DNA from: Phycisphaerales bacterium
Lineage (GTDB): Bacteria; Planctomycetota; Phycisphaerae; Tepidisphaerales; Tepidisphaeraceae
Length of the DNA: 64,000 bases
Assembly (NCBI GenBank): GCA_020847545.1
Contig: JADLBV010000091.1
Span: forward strand, 16,921-80,920
Direction: 5' to 3'
The notes under the pieces were generated by a model that saw nothing but the letters and a program-made list of their open reading frames with translations, had not been told where the DNA came from and searched no databases. Below are positions 8,760 to 18,334 of this stretch, in pieces (within the stretch, counting starts at the first letter, position 1; each line of letters begins with the position of its first letter). Both the position numbers and the translations under genes were made by a program.

Positions 8760-10075
8760 TTCGGTTCGGCCTCTTCCCAGAGTTGTTCGATGGTGCGGGT
8801 GATGGACTGTTCAACATCCTTTGTGAAGGGGGATGGGAAGCCGCATTCCAACATGCCGCGGGTTCCTTCATATCCACCTTCTTCCAATACACGCAACGAC
8901 GGGATGTAGGCGATGTGTTCGTTGGCGTATGCCAGCACCCATGTGGAATCGACGCCATACTTTTGCTTGAATTTGATCTGGTAATCGATCACCACCTCGC
9001 TGGACATGATGACGAAGGTTTGGCCGCTGCCGAACCGCCAGACCTGCATGGAGTAAGGGTATTCCTTAATCTGAGGTTTGCCGGCTTTAAGCAGGTCGAT
9101 CTGATGTTGCACCTCACGCAGATATTGCTCCGAACGTCCAGGGAGCATCGCCTCATATTCGGCCAGTGTCGGCGGTTTTTCAAACCGCAATGTGGCTGAT
9201 CCGGCCGCCGCGTTCAGCGGCCCGTTCACCGGCGTTGATGGAAGACACATCCGTTGTTTGATCTGATCATCCACTGCGGTTGCCAGAATGTGCCCATAAG
9301 TCCGGCCCAATTCGGTCTTGAACCTCGGATGCGGCCCCTGATCTCCGCCGCAACCGTTAATGAAAAGCGCCACCGCGCCGGGATACAGCTTCTCCAATTC
9401 CTCCTGGGCAAAACCGGCATAGTCGCCGTTGATGGTGTCATCGTTCACCGTGGTCGTGTGGCAGGCATAACCAAAAGCGATCCCGCGCACCTTTCCCTCC
9501 AGGTCGCGCACGCACAACACCGGCACATCCTGATCAACCACATTGGCCCACGCCCGACCATCCGGGCGCGAACGCCGACGGTTGATGGCGAATCCCGCCA
9601 TGTTGTTGCCGAATTCCAGTGTCGCGGGGGCCAACTCCTCAATCGCCCGTCCTATGGCATCAACAAACTTGTCGTGCAGGCTGTCGCTGTAACGCTTGAT
9701 GACTTCCATCTGCTGCGGATTAAAATCGTAATACAACGGCAACACGTTGGTCGTGACCGGCGCGCTGTGATTGTGTGATGCGCACAGGATGAGCCGGGCG
9801 CGATCGATGCCGAACCGTTTTTTGGCGGTTGCGACCACCTCATCGACAAATTCCACGCTGTAGGCCATCAGGTCGCTGCTGAGCAGAATCGACACCGGGT
9901 CATTTTGATATTTGAGCGCCAGAGCCTTGGCAAAAAGGCGCGTCGTCACACCGATGGATGGCTGGGTGCGATTGCCCCAACCCGCCTGCCAGATTGGTTC
10001 CGCGGGCGTGATGTCCACGGAAGAAAGCCCCGCTTGCCAGTCGGATTGAGCCTTGGGTTTTGATGTTGTACTCAT
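8756..10075 (-). CDS. Neutral/alkaline ceramidase-like protein
   Basis: A 439-residue protein matching the N-terminal domain of neutral/alkaline non-lysosomal ceramidases (PF04734 type). It has SSVDITPAEP near the start, the metal-site motif CASHNHSAP, FGYACHTTTVNDDTINGDYAG, and INGCGGDQGPHPR. True ceramidases are secreted and longer, with a C-terminal immunoglobulin-like domain; this one has neither a signal peptide nor that domain. Short cytoplasmic homologues are common beside sugar-metabolism genes, so its substrate may be an N-acyl or ester group on a sugar rather than ceramide. It is translationally coupled to the broken sialidase-like gene. Confidence 0.8.
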   Translation of the reverse strand: MSTTSKPKAQSDWQAGLSSVDITPAEPIWQAGWGNRTQPSIGVTTRLFAKALALKYQNDPVSILLSSDLMAYSVEFVDEVVATAKKRFGIDRARLILCASHNHSAPVTTNVLPLYYDFNPQQMEVIKRYSDSLHDKFVDAIGRAIEELAPATLEFGNNMAGFAINRRRSRPDGRAWANVVDQDVPVLCVRDLEGKVRGIAFGYACHTTTVNDDTINGDYAGFAQEELEKLYPGAVALFINGCGGDQGPHPRFKTELGRTYGHILATAVDDQIKQRMCLPSTPVNGPLNAAAGSATLRFEKPPTLAEYEAMLPGRSEQYLREVQHQIDLLKAGKPQIKEYPYSMQVWRFGSGQTFVIMSSEVVIDYQIKFKQKYGVDSTWVLAYANEHIAYIPSLRVLEEGGYEGTRGMLECGFPSPFTKDVEQSITRTIEQLWEEAEPK

Positions 10076-10145
10076 GGTTTAGATGGTTCCCTTAAACACT
10101 CGATTTGTAAAGCCCCCCCACACTGATGATAACCCAGCGGCCGCG

Positions 10146-11258
10146 CTATTGCTCCAGCCAGGATCGGTCAAAAATCGCGCCCCGCAGATCGATATGCCCG
10201 GACATGCACCAATTCTGGTTATATCCCATCTCAAACCACACCAGTACACATTTTCCCGAACGGGTGAAATAAATCACCGGGTTGGAATAGCAGCGATTGG
10301 GATCGGCCACGATGTTTTTCGGCATGGACCAGGTTTTGCCATCATCCCTGGAAATCGCGGCCGACAACGGGCTGCGTTTGCCATAATGGCTGCCGAACTT
10401 CATGTCATATTCGCTGTTGTTCCAGACGATCAGCAAATCATCGGAACCGGGAAGATTGGCCAGTTCCGGACACGATTCAGGCGCTTTCAACCCCGTGGTC
10501 TGCCCCTTGCTCCAAGTGATGCCGCCATCGGATGAAATTGATTGAAACACCGCTCCCAATTGCGTCCGCACCACCATCATCACCCGGCCGTCACGCAATT
10601 CGGCGACGTGTGGTTCCATCACCCCGCGCATCGGCAAATCGACCCAGCTATCGCTGATTGTCCACGTTCGACCATCATCATCGCTGTAGACAGACCCGGA
10701 AACTTCATGATCGGTTGGCGACCAGACAAGGCCTGTCTGTCGACAAATCGGCAACAAGATTCGACCGCTTTTGAGTCGTTTGATCACTCCACTGGCATAT
10801 GCCAACGGTTTGCGTGACCAGAGTGTCGATTCTTCCGCAAACGTCTTTCCATCATCGCGCGACCGCCACAAATACGCGGTGGTCATGGGTGGTTTTCCGG
10901 CCGTCAGTTCGTTGTAACGGAAAAAGAGCATCAGAATGTCCCCCTCGCGCGAACGAATCAGGTTCGGACTGAAGACATTCGCATCTCCGGGAAGATTCTC
11001 CACCAACACCCGCCGGCCACCCCAGCTTATCCCTCCATCACAGGAAACCATGGCCGAAAGATGCCCCGGGGCGTTGTCTTCCGCCTCCAGTTCGCTGCTC
11101 TCAAATTCCTGCCAGACGATCATCAATGAGCCATCATTCAGCTCGATCATCGCCGGCTCGGAGTTGCGGGGGTTTTGAGGCGAGGATTGGGCGATGGTGA
11201 CGATCTGAGGTGGTGTGGACATGGCGCTGCTGGTCTTTCTTTTGATGACGACCATCAA
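10146..11258 (-). CDS. Sialidase-fold (BNR/Asp-box) protein
   Basis: A 370-residue beta-propeller protein of the sialidase superfamily. Asp-box motifs are seen in SCDGGISW, SRDDGKTF, SDDDGRTW, SSDGGITW and SRDDGKTW, evenly spaced as one per blade. RNSEPAMIEL and VMEPHVAELRDGR resemble the arginine and glutamate neighbourhoods of exo-alpha-sialidases, but many such proteins are not sialidases. No export signal is present. A second possible start lies at 11222 (MSTPPQ), which removes a basic 12-residue leader and may be the real one. It lies between the Gfo/Idh and ceramidase-like genes. Confidence 0.85.
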   Translation of the reverse strand: MMVVIKRKTSSAMSTPPQIVTIAQSSPQNPRNSEPAMIELNDGSLMIVWQEFESSELEAEDNAPGHLSAMVSCDGGISWGGRRVLVENLPGDANVFSPNLIRSREGDILMLFFRYNELTAGKPPMTTAYLWRSRDDGKTFAEESTLWSRKPLAYASGVIKRLKSGRILLPICRQTGLVWSPTDHEVSGSVYSDDDGRTWTISDSWVDLPMRGVMEPHVAELRDGRVMMVVRTQLGAVFQSISSDGGITWSKGQTTGLKAPESCPELANLPGSDDLLIVWNNSEYDMKFGSHYGKRSPLSAAISRDDGKTWSMPKNIVADPNRCYSNPVIYFTRSGKCVLVWFEMGYNQNWCMSGHIDLRGAIFDRSWLEQ

Positions 11259-11276
11259 CCGATGAAGTCGGCAGGA

Positions 11277-12191
11277 TTACAGCACCACCGGCTTCCCGGA
11301 CGACTTGCTTTCATTGGCCGCCTCCAGGAAACGGACGACCTGCAATGTCTCCTCGGCCGGAACTTCGCTTTTGCCCTTGGGCAATGTCCCCATGATCGCC
11401 TTGAGCATGTTGTAATAATACGACCGCTTGTTGTTGCTCATGTTCACATATTGAGCACCTTTTTCGCGTTGCAACGTGACGCCGTAACTGTAATTTTCGT
11501 TGCGGTTGCCACGCACGCTGGCCATTCTGCCATCGTTCCAGACGCCGGTGATCAGGTCGAATTTTTCGCTGGTCGCCACACGCACTTCCCGGCAACCCAG
11601 ACCCATGACATAACTCATGATCTCAACGCTGTGGATGCCATACCAAAACAACCCCGGCAACGGCGGCTGAATGTCCATCGGGCCATACACATCGCATCCG
11701 ACAACTTTGCCCAATTCCTGCGCCTTGGGATCATTGAGCGCATCGGTCAGGCTGTCGGCGTAACGCAGCGATGAGCAGCTCATCACCGTCACGCCATTGG
11801 CCTGTGCCAGCTTGAAAATCGCCTTGGCATCCTCGCTGGTGGTGGCAAACGGCTTGTCGATGAAAGTCGGGCGTTTGTATTTGACGATCCGCTCAAACAA
11901 CGCCCGATGCGCCCGCCCATCGACCGCGGTCATCAGAACCAGATCCGATGCCTCGGCCACCGCCTCCGGGCTGTCCACCATCGTCACGCCAAATTTCTCG
12001 CGGATTTCATCCGTGAACTTGCCAACCCGTGACCAGCTCAGTTCAAAATCCTTTGATCCGCCCGGATAGGCCGTCACCACTTTGCCGCCCGGCAGATGCT
12101 CCGGATCTGTCTCCACGTTAAATAGCCGTGCAAACGCCGGCGCGTGCGAAGTATCCAGCCCGATCAAACCAATGCGCAGTGATTCCGCCAT
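11277..12191 (-). CDS. Gfo/Idh/MocA-family oxidoreductase
   Basis: A 304-residue NAD(P)-dependent oxidoreductase. The Rossmann fold begins at RIGLIGLDTSHAPAFARL, and the family lysine motif appears as FIDKPFATT in place of EKP. The usual dinucleotide loop GxGxxG is replaced by GLDTSH, as in a sub-group of these enzymes found beside sugar-hydrolase genes. The C-terminal half is a short alpha/beta substrate domain with GIHSVEIM. Substrate is not deducible; sugars or inositols are typical. It follows the DegT-family gene by 37 bases. Confidence 0.85.
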   Translation of the reverse strand: MAESLRIGLIGLDTSHAPAFARLFNVETDPEHLPGGKVVTAYPGGSKDFELSWSRVGKFTDEIREKFGVTMVDSPEAVAEASDLVLMTAVDGRAHRALFERIVKYKRPTFIDKPFATTSEDAKAIFKLAQANGVTVMSCSSLRYADSLTDALNDPKAQELGKVVGCDVYGPMDIQPPLPGLFWYGIHSVEIMSYVMGLGCREVRVATSEKFDLITGVWNDGRMASVRGNRNENYSYGVTLQREKGAQYVNMSNNKRSYYYNMLKAIMGTLPKGKSEVPAEETLQVVRFLEAANESKSSGKPVVL

Positions 12192-12228
12192 CGTAAATAT
12201 CCTCGTTTTTTAAGCTAAGTTGCTTGTT

Positions 12229-13533
12229 TTACAGCAATTCTTCGGCCCGCAACGCCACTTTTTTGTACGCCTCGGCATAACGGGTGATGATTTCCGGTTG
12301 GTCGTGCTTGAAATAGGGCACGCCGACGCAGCGCTCGCCCGCCGCCTCGCTGTGGGGCAACGAGCCGGCCTGCTGGCGAACATCCCGATCCGTAAAGGCA
12401 TTTCGCGTCGGCTTCCCATCGCGATAAATATCCGCCTGCAAAAACACCGGGCTTAAGTGCAACGGGAAATTGATATTCCGTCCCACCCGGCCACCTTCGG
12501 CATTAACCGCCTCGACAAATTTGTCCACCGACAGTCCGCCCAGCTCCTCGGGCAGATAATGCCCCAGCGGGTTGTACCACCCACCCATGGTCGAGCCGCT
12601 CCCCTTGGCCGGCCGATGCGGCCGCAGGCCCGGGACGCCTTCGAGCAAATCCCAGAAGCGGTTGATCGCATCCTGAATCTCCTTGATCCGCTTCTCGTAA
12701 TGTTTCAACTGCACCCGCCCCATGGCCGATGCGGTCTGGTTCATCCGCCCCTTCACCCCGCCCAGCGGCAACGCGCCGATGCGGCCCTGGCCAATGCACT
12801 GGTTTCGCAATTTCGGATCGGTCACATCGCTGCCGATGCGCTCATAATGTGCAAAAGCAACAGCCCGCTGATAAATCATCTCGTCATTGGTGCAGAACAT
12901 CCCGCCTTCGCCGGTCGGGAAGCTCTTACCGGCCATCATCGAGATGCCGGCCGCATCGCCAAACGCCCCCACGCGCTTGCCCTTATAAAGCGTCCCCTGC
13001 GCATGCGAAACATCCTCGATCACCTTCAGCTTGTGCTTGCGGGCGATGGGCATGATCGCATCCATGTCGCATGGGTGGCCGCAATAGTGTACCACACAGA
13101 TCGCCTTGGTCTTGGGCGTGATGCGGTGTTCGATGTCCTTGGGGTCAATCGTCAGTGTTACCGGATCGATATCAGCAAAGACCGGCGTGGCCCCCAGCGA
13201 ATAAGTCTGCAATCCGCTGGCCCAATAAGTGATCGAAGGCAGGATCATCTCATCGCCCCGTCCCAGCCCCACGGCGAACATCGCCGCCAAGAGGGCCATC
13301 GTCCCGTTGCAATGACCCAGGTTGTATTTCGTCCCCAGATACTGGCCCCATTCGGCCTCAAATTTCTGGGTGATGTCGATGCCGGACATGTTGCCGGCAC
13401 GCAGCACATCCAGCACCGCCTGCTCATCCTCGGCCGTCACGATCGGCCAGCGGAACAGTTGATCATCCTGCCCCGCGACGGCCTTGGAGCCACCATTGAT
13501 CGCCAACGAACTTGAACTGACAGATGTAGCCAT
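12229..13533 (-). CDS. DegT/DnrJ/EryC1/StrS-family PLP aminotransferase
   Basis: A 434-residue fold-type I aminotransferase. The PLP-binding lysine is Lys203 in AGKSFPTGEGG, with the cofactor-stacking Asp174/His177 in EDVSHAQG and the phosphate loop HCNGTMA near residue 75. Enzymes of this family make amino sugars or 3-amino-5-hydroxybenzoate-like compounds. The ATG at 13533 has AGGA at good spacing, so it is chosen over the longer frame to 13572. It is the first gene of the minus-strand operon that continues with Gfo/Idh, sialidase-fold and ceramidase-like genes. Confidence 0.88.
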   Translation of the reverse strand: MATSVSSSSLAINGGSKAVAGQDDQLFRWPIVTAEDEQAVLDVLRAGNMSGIDITQKFEAEWGQYLGTKYNLGHCNGTMALLAAMFAVGLGRGDEMILPSITYWASGLQTYSLGATPVFADIDPVTLTIDPKDIEHRITPKTKAICVVHYCGHPCDMDAIMPIARKHKLKVIEDVSHAQGTLYKGKRVGAFGDAAGISMMAGKSFPTGEGGMFCTNDEMIYQRAVAFAHYERIGSDVTDPKLRNQCIGQGRIGALPLGGVKGRMNQTASAMGRVQLKHYEKRIKEIQDAINRFWDLLEGVPGLRPHRPAKGSGSTMGGWYNPLGHYLPEELGGLSVDKFVEAVNAEGGRVGRNINFPLHLSPVFLQADIYRDGKPTRNAFTDRDVRQQAGSLPHSEAAGERCVGVPYFKHDQPEIITRYAEAYKKVALRAEELL

Positions 13534-13632
13534 GATTCGAATTCCTGAAAATCCGACCGTTTGCCAAGACAATGAAAACAGCCCGATTTTCCATAAAAAT
13601 TAGTGTATCTTTGTCTTTTACGCCTGTCTTGG

Positions 13633-13652
13633 CGGTTGTCAGCATACAACTT
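13633..13652. promoter_or_regulatory. Candidate operator shared with the hybrid-regulator promoter
   Basis: This 20-bp stretch, about 100 bases 5' of the DegT-family start, matches 20262-20281 at 17 of 20 positions (CGGTTGTCAGnATAnAAnTT). It contains the short inverted repeat GTTGT-N6-ACAAC. On the minus strand CTGACA within it would serve as a -35 element with TAAAAG 16 bases further on. A repressor bound here would cover the promoter. Confidence 0.45.
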
Positions 13653-13665
13653 TGGCGAATCGAGT

Positions 13666-16600
13666 TCAATGCTCATTGTGAGCCGACGCCGGTACATTAT
13701 CATCCATACGATGCCAGATGCGATACAGCGCCGGTAACACCACCAACGTCAAAAAGGTTGATGAAACAATCCCGCCGATCACCACGGTTGCCAGCGGTTT
13801 TTGCACCTCCGCGCCCGTTCCGTTGGCCAGTGCCATCGGCACAAATCCCAATGACGCCACCAGCGCCGTCATCAACACCGGCCGAAGCCGCGTCAACGAT
13901 CCGGCCACGATCGAATCCTCCAGCGATCGCCCCTCCTGTCTCAATTGGTTGATAAAGGTGATCATCACCAGACCATTCAACACCGCCACGCCGCTGAGGG
14001 CGATGAACCCAACCGCCGCCGAGATGCTGAAGGGCATCCCGCGCAGCCAGAGCGCCACCACTCCACCCCCCAGCGCCAATGGCACGCAGGTAAAGACCAT
14101 CACGGCATATTTGGCGCTGTTGAAGGTGCTGAACAACAAAACGAATATCAGGAAGAAGCATGCGGGAACCACCACCGCCAACCTTTGCCGCGCCTCCAGC
14201 AGATGCTCAAATTGCCCACCCCAATCCAGCCATGTTCCCGGCGCCGGCAGCGCTTGGGCCGCGATGGCCGACTGCGCCTCATTCACAAATGATGCGATGT
14301 CACGCCCGCGCACGTTCGCCTGCACCACCACCCGCCGTTTGCCGTTTTCCCGGCTGACCTGGTTCGGCCCCTCCACCATCCGAATCTTCGCCACCGCATC
14401 CAGCGGCACAAATCCCATCCGTTCCGCATCCCGCCATGCTGCGTCGGCGGAGGAGGCGATTTGAGCCACCCCACGCAAATCGCCCGTCGGCAACGGGATC
14501 GGCAGATTCGCCAATTCCGAAACATCTCCTCTCAACCCCTCCGGAAGTCGCACCACAACGTCAAAACGCCGGTCTCCCTCAAACACCTGCCCCGCCTCCT
14601 GGCCACCCACCGCCGCCGCGATCACCTCCTGCACATCCGCCACGTTCAGACCATGTCGGGAGATCGCCTCGCGGTCGATCTCCACCTGTAACATCGGCAA
14701 CCCCTCGGTCTGTTCCACCTTCACATCCGCGGCCCCCTGCACACCCTCCAGCACCTTGGCGATACGCACGGCCGACTGCTGCATCCGTTCAAAATCATCC
14801 CCATACACCTTGACCGCCACATCCGACCGCACGCCGGAAATCAGTTCGTTAAACCGCATCTGGATCGGCTGGGTGAACTCATAATTGTTCCCCGCCAGTC
14901 GGCCAACCGTCAGTTCGATCAGACGAATGAGCTTCCCCTTGTGTCCTTCCGGCAAGGGGGCATGTTCATGTTCGTCTTCATGTTCACCGGATTGATGATC
15001 CTCGTGCGCCGGTTCACTTTCATCTTCAAGTTGTTCGATCAATTCCTGCATTTGCGATTCAGCTCGCCACTGGTCTTTTGGCTTGAGAATGACAAACGCA
15101 TCGGAGACGTTGGCCGGCATCGGGTCGGCCGCCATTTCGGCGGTTCCGGTCTTGGAAAAGACAAATTCCACCTCCGGAATGGCGCTGATCGCCTTTTCCA
15201 CCTCCATTTGCATTTTGGTCGATTGCGTGATGCCGGTGGATGGGATGCGGATCGCGTGCATTGCGATGTCCTGCTCATCGAGCGTCGGCACAAATTCCTG
15301 TCCCAGCCGCGCGAACAACGCCATCGACAGCACAAACGCGCTCGCCGCCACCCCAACCACGCCCCACCGCCACCGCACCGCCAGCCGCACGGTCGGTTCG
15401 TAGGCCCATTTGGCCAGTCGGATCAGAAAATTTTCCTTCTCCTTGATTTTGCCGCGCATCACCAGGGCGAGCATCGCGGGGACAAACGTCAACGACAACA
15501 CAAACGCCGCCGTTAGCGCGAAGATCACCGTGATCGCCATCGGGCGAAACATCTTCCCCTCGATCCCCGTCAACGCCAGGATCGGAAGATAAACCGTGAT
15601 GATGATCGCCTCGCCGAACGCCGTCGCCGAACGCACCTGTTTGCTGGCGACGAAAACCGTGTCCAGTCGTTCGCGCAGCGTCAGTTTTCGGCCCAGTTCG
15701 TGCTGACGTTCGGCCAGTCGGCGCAGGCAGTTCTCAACCAGGATGACCGAACCATCCACGATCAGGCCAAAATCGATCGCGCCCAAACTCAACAGGTTGC
15801 CGCTGATGCCGCTTTGGACCATGCCGGTGGCCGTCAAAAGCATCGAAATCGGGATCGCCAATGAGGTCAGCAGCGCCGCCCGGAAATTCCCAAGCAGCAC
15901 GAACAGCACGACGATCACCAGGATCGCCCCTTCCACCAGATTTTTGCGAACCGTGCCGATGGTCGCATCCACCAGTTTCATGCGGTTGAGCATCGGCTTG
16001 GCGACCACATCGGGTGGCAATGATCCATTGACCTGCGCCAGTTTCTGATCCACCGCGGCCGCCACGGTGCGGCTGTTGCCGCCGATCCGCATCATCGCGG
16101 TGCCGACCACCACCTCGCGCCCGTTTTCGGTCGCCGAACCCGTGCGCAACTCCCGCCCGATCCCCACCTGCGCCACCTGTGCGATGGTGATCGGCGTCCC
16201 CTGTCGAACCGCCACCACGATCTGGCCGATCTGTCCGACCGATTCGATCCGGCCATCCACCTTGACGTTCAGCGCCTCGCCGCCGCGTTCGATGTATCCC
16301 GCGCCGATGCTGACGTTGTTCCGCTCCAGCGCATCGATCACCTGCGCGAAGCTCAGTCCATAACTGACCAGTTTCATCGGATCGGGGGTGACGTGGTATT
16401 GCTTGACATATCCGCCGATCGCGTCGATGTCCGCCACATCCTTGAGGCCCTTCAATTGCGGGCGGATGATCCAGTCCTGCACCGTCCGCAGATAGCTCGC
16501 CCGCTCCACATCGCTTTTGAGCCGCTCCCCTTCCACCGTCAGGTAGCTTCCATCCGACTGCCACCCCGGCTGGCCATCCTGCTTGGCCGCACCGACGCCA

Positions 16601-17049
16601 TCGGGATGCTCAAATTGCACCGCCCACATGTACACTTCGCCCAAACCGGTGGTGATCGGACCCATTTGCGGCTGCGCGCCGGCCGGCAATTGCTCGCGCG
16701 CCGATGCCAGACGTTCCGACACCTGCTGGCGGGCGAAATACAAATCCACCCCATCATCAAAAACGGCCGTCACCTGCGAAAACCCGTTTCGACTGATCGA
16801 GCGCGTCTGTTTCAACCCCGATATCCCCGCCAATGCGGTCTCCACCGGATACGTCACGCGCGTCTCGATCTCCGTGGGCGACAGCGCGGGGTATTCAGTG
16901 TTGATCTGCACCTGATTGCTGGTGATGTCCGGCACGGCGTCAATCGCCACCTGCCGCACCGACCAGACCCCCACCCCCGCCGCCAGCACCGTGAGCATCA
17001 CGACCAGAAACCGATGCTCCACCGAAAATTTCAACAACCGCTCAAGCAT
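13666..17049 (-). CDS. czcA: Heavy-metal efflux RND transporter, CzcA type
   Basis: A 1127-residue inner-membrane RND pump that exports divalent metal ions using the proton gradient. The membrane-helix motif GAIDFGLIVDGSVILVEN (around residues 415-432) is the form seen in Czc/Cnr-type pumps for Zn, Co, Cd or Ni, unlike the CusA form for Cu/Ag. N-terminal VPDITSNQVQINTEYP and FARQQVSERL are typical of the family. An unusual His/Glu-rich insert (EDHQSGEHEDEHEHAP) lies near residue 680 in a periplasmic loop and could bind metal. The genes for the fusion protein and outer-membrane channel lie just upstream. Confidence 0.93.
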   Translation of the reverse strand: MLERLLKFSVEHRFLVVMLTVLAAGVGVWSVRQVAIDAVPDITSNQVQINTEYPALSPTEIETRVTYPVETALAGISGLKQTRSISRNGFSQVTAVFDDGVDLYFARQQVSERLASAREQLPAGAQPQMGPITTGLGEVYMWAVQFEHPDGVGAAKQDGQPGWQSDGSYLTVEGERLKSDVERASYLRTVQDWIIRPQLKGLKDVADIDAIGGYVKQYHVTPDPMKLVSYGLSFAQVIDALERNNVSIGAGYIERGGEALNVKVDGRIESVGQIGQIVVAVRQGTPITIAQVAQVGIGRELRTGSATENGREVVVGTAMMRIGGNSRTVAAAVDQKLAQVNGSLPPDVVAKPMLNRMKLVDATIGTVRKNLVEGAILVIVVLFVLLGNFRAALLTSLAIPISMLLTATGMVQSGISGNLLSLGAIDFGLIVDGSVILVENCLRRLAERQHELGRKLTLRERLDTVFVASKQVRSATAFGEAIIITVYLPILALTGIEGKMFRPMAITVIFALTAAFVLSLTFVPAMLALVMRGKIKEKENFLIRLAKWAYEPTVRLAVRWRWGVVGVAASAFVLSMALFARLGQEFVPTLDEQDIAMHAIRIPSTGITQSTKMQMEVEKAISAIPEVEFVFSKTGTAEMAADPMPANVSDAFVILKPKDQWRAESQMQELIEQLEDESEPAHEDHQSGEHEDEHEHAPLPEGHKGKLIRLIELTVGRLAGNNYEFTQPIQMRFNELISGVRSDVAVKVYGDDFERMQQSAVRIAKVLEGVQGAADVKVEQTEGLPMLQVEIDREAISRHGLNVADVQEVIAAAVGGQEAGQVFEGDRRFDVVVRLPEGLRGDVSELANLPIPLPTGDLRGVAQIASSADAAWRDAERMGFVPLDAVAKIRMVEGPNQVSRENGKRRVVVQANVRGRDIASFVNEAQSAIAAQALPAPGTWLDWGGQFEHLLEARQRLAVVVPACFFLIFVLLFSTFNSAKYAVMVFTCVPLALGGGVVALWLRGMPFSISAAVGFIALSGVAVLNGLVMITFINQLRQEGRSLEDSIVAGSLTRLRPVLMTALVASLGFVPMALANGTGAEVQKPLATVVIGGIVSSTFLTLVVLPALYRIWHRMDDNVPASAHNEH

Positions 17050-17096
17050 GTTTGTGTCCTTTTACCGCGTTCCGGATGGCGTCTTGTCAATCACAA

Positions 17097-18323
17097 TCAG
17101 TGTTCGTGACCCACACCCTCTTTGCCCATCTCCGCCTTCAAAATAAACGCCCCTTCCACCACCACCTGTTCACCCTCTTTCAACCCCTCCACAATCTCCA
17201 CCTGGTTACCCAACTGTTTGCCCACCTTCACCCCGCGCCGCGCGAAGGTGTTTTCCTCACCTTCCACCGCGACGAAGACCGCCGGTCCACCTTCGACCAC
17301 CTGCACCGCCCCCGTGGGGACCGCCAGCACTGACTTGGCCGCGCCATCGCCGATCCGCGCCCGCACGAACATTCCCGCGCGCAAACCGTCACTGTGGTCC
17401 AGTTCGATCCGCACCGCCGCCGTCCGCAATTCCGCGTTCAATACCTCCGCGATGTGGCCGATCTTTCCCTCGATCTCCTTTTTCCCCGCAACCTCAACCC
17501 AAGCCGCAGATCCTTCCTTCACCTCTGCCAGTCTGCTTTCGGGAACCTCCGCGATCACCCACAACCTTGACACATCCGCCACCACCATCAACGCATCGCG
17601 GTCCGCGCCGATCCATTCGCCGAGCGTCGTTTCACGCTCGATCACCTTCCCATCGATTGGAGCGCGAACCTCAAACCGCCACTGGATCGCCTGATCCTTC
17701 TTCAGTCGATCCATCGCCGCCTGATCCATCCCCAGCAGCCGAAGCCGATTTTCAGCGGCCGCCAGCGCGGCCTGCGCGCCGGCCAATTTCCCCTCCGCCA
17801 ATTCCCACTCCGTCTGCCGGCGATACATCTCCGCCTCGGCGATCCCTTCATGGTCCTCAAACAATTTCTTCGCCCGCTCAAACGCCCGCTTGGCCGGCGC
17901 AACCGCCAATTCAGCCACCTTCACCTCGGCATGCCTGACCAGCATTTCACCCTGTGCCTCGGCCAGTTCCGCGCTCTCAATCACCAGCACCACATCCCCT
18001 TTTTTCACCTCATCACCAAGCCTGGCCTTCAATTCCACCACCCGCCCGCTCAATGGCGATCCCACATGCGCCAACGCATCGGCATTCAATGCCACCCGCG
18101 CCGGCGCGATGAAGGATGAACCATTGGATTGATGCTTCACCGGCTGGGTTTTAACCCCGTGGCGGGCGATCTCATCGGTGCTCAGCCGAACCTCGTCCAC
18201 ATGTTCCTTCTCCTCATTCCCATGATCGTGGTCATGGTCGTGACCCTCACCTCCGATGGCCCACGACCCGCACATCAAAAATGCCGATACAACGCTAATT
18301 CCGAATATTCGTCTGATTTTCAT
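17097..18323 (-). CDS. czcB: Periplasmic adaptor (membrane-fusion) protein, CzcB type
   Basis: A 408-residue RND adaptor. A signal sequence (ISVVSAFLMCGSWAIGG) is followed by a His-rich stretch HDHDHDHGNEEKEH, a likely metal-binding segment. The lipoyl-like half (VGSPLSGRVVELKARLGDEV), an alpha-helical hairpin and the second half (APIDGKVIERETTLGEWI) appear in the usual order, followed by the beta-barrel and membrane-proximal domains. The ATG at 18323 is preceded by AAAGGAAA; a longer frame to 18398 would overlap czcC and is rejected. It connects CzcA to CzcC. Confidence 0.9.
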   Translation of the reverse strand: MKIRRIFGISVVSAFLMCGSWAIGGEGHDHDHDHGNEEKEHVDEVRLSTDEIARHGVKTQPVKHQSNGSSFIAPARVALNADALAHVGSPLSGRVVELKARLGDEVKKGDVVLVIESAELAEAQGEMLVRHAEVKVAELAVAPAKRAFERAKKLFEDHEGIAEAEMYRRQTEWELAEGKLAGAQAALAAAENRLRLLGMDQAAMDRLKKDQAIQWRFEVRAPIDGKVIERETTLGEWIGADRDALMVVADVSRLWVIAEVPESRLAEVKEGSAAWVEVAGKKEIEGKIGHIAEVLNAELRTAAVRIELDHSDGLRAGMFVRARIGDGAAKSVLAVPTGAVQVVEGGPAVFVAVEGEENTFARRGVKVGKQLGNQVEIVEGLKEGEQVVVEGAFILKAEMGKEGVGHEH

Positions 18324-18334
18324 GTCCATTTCCT

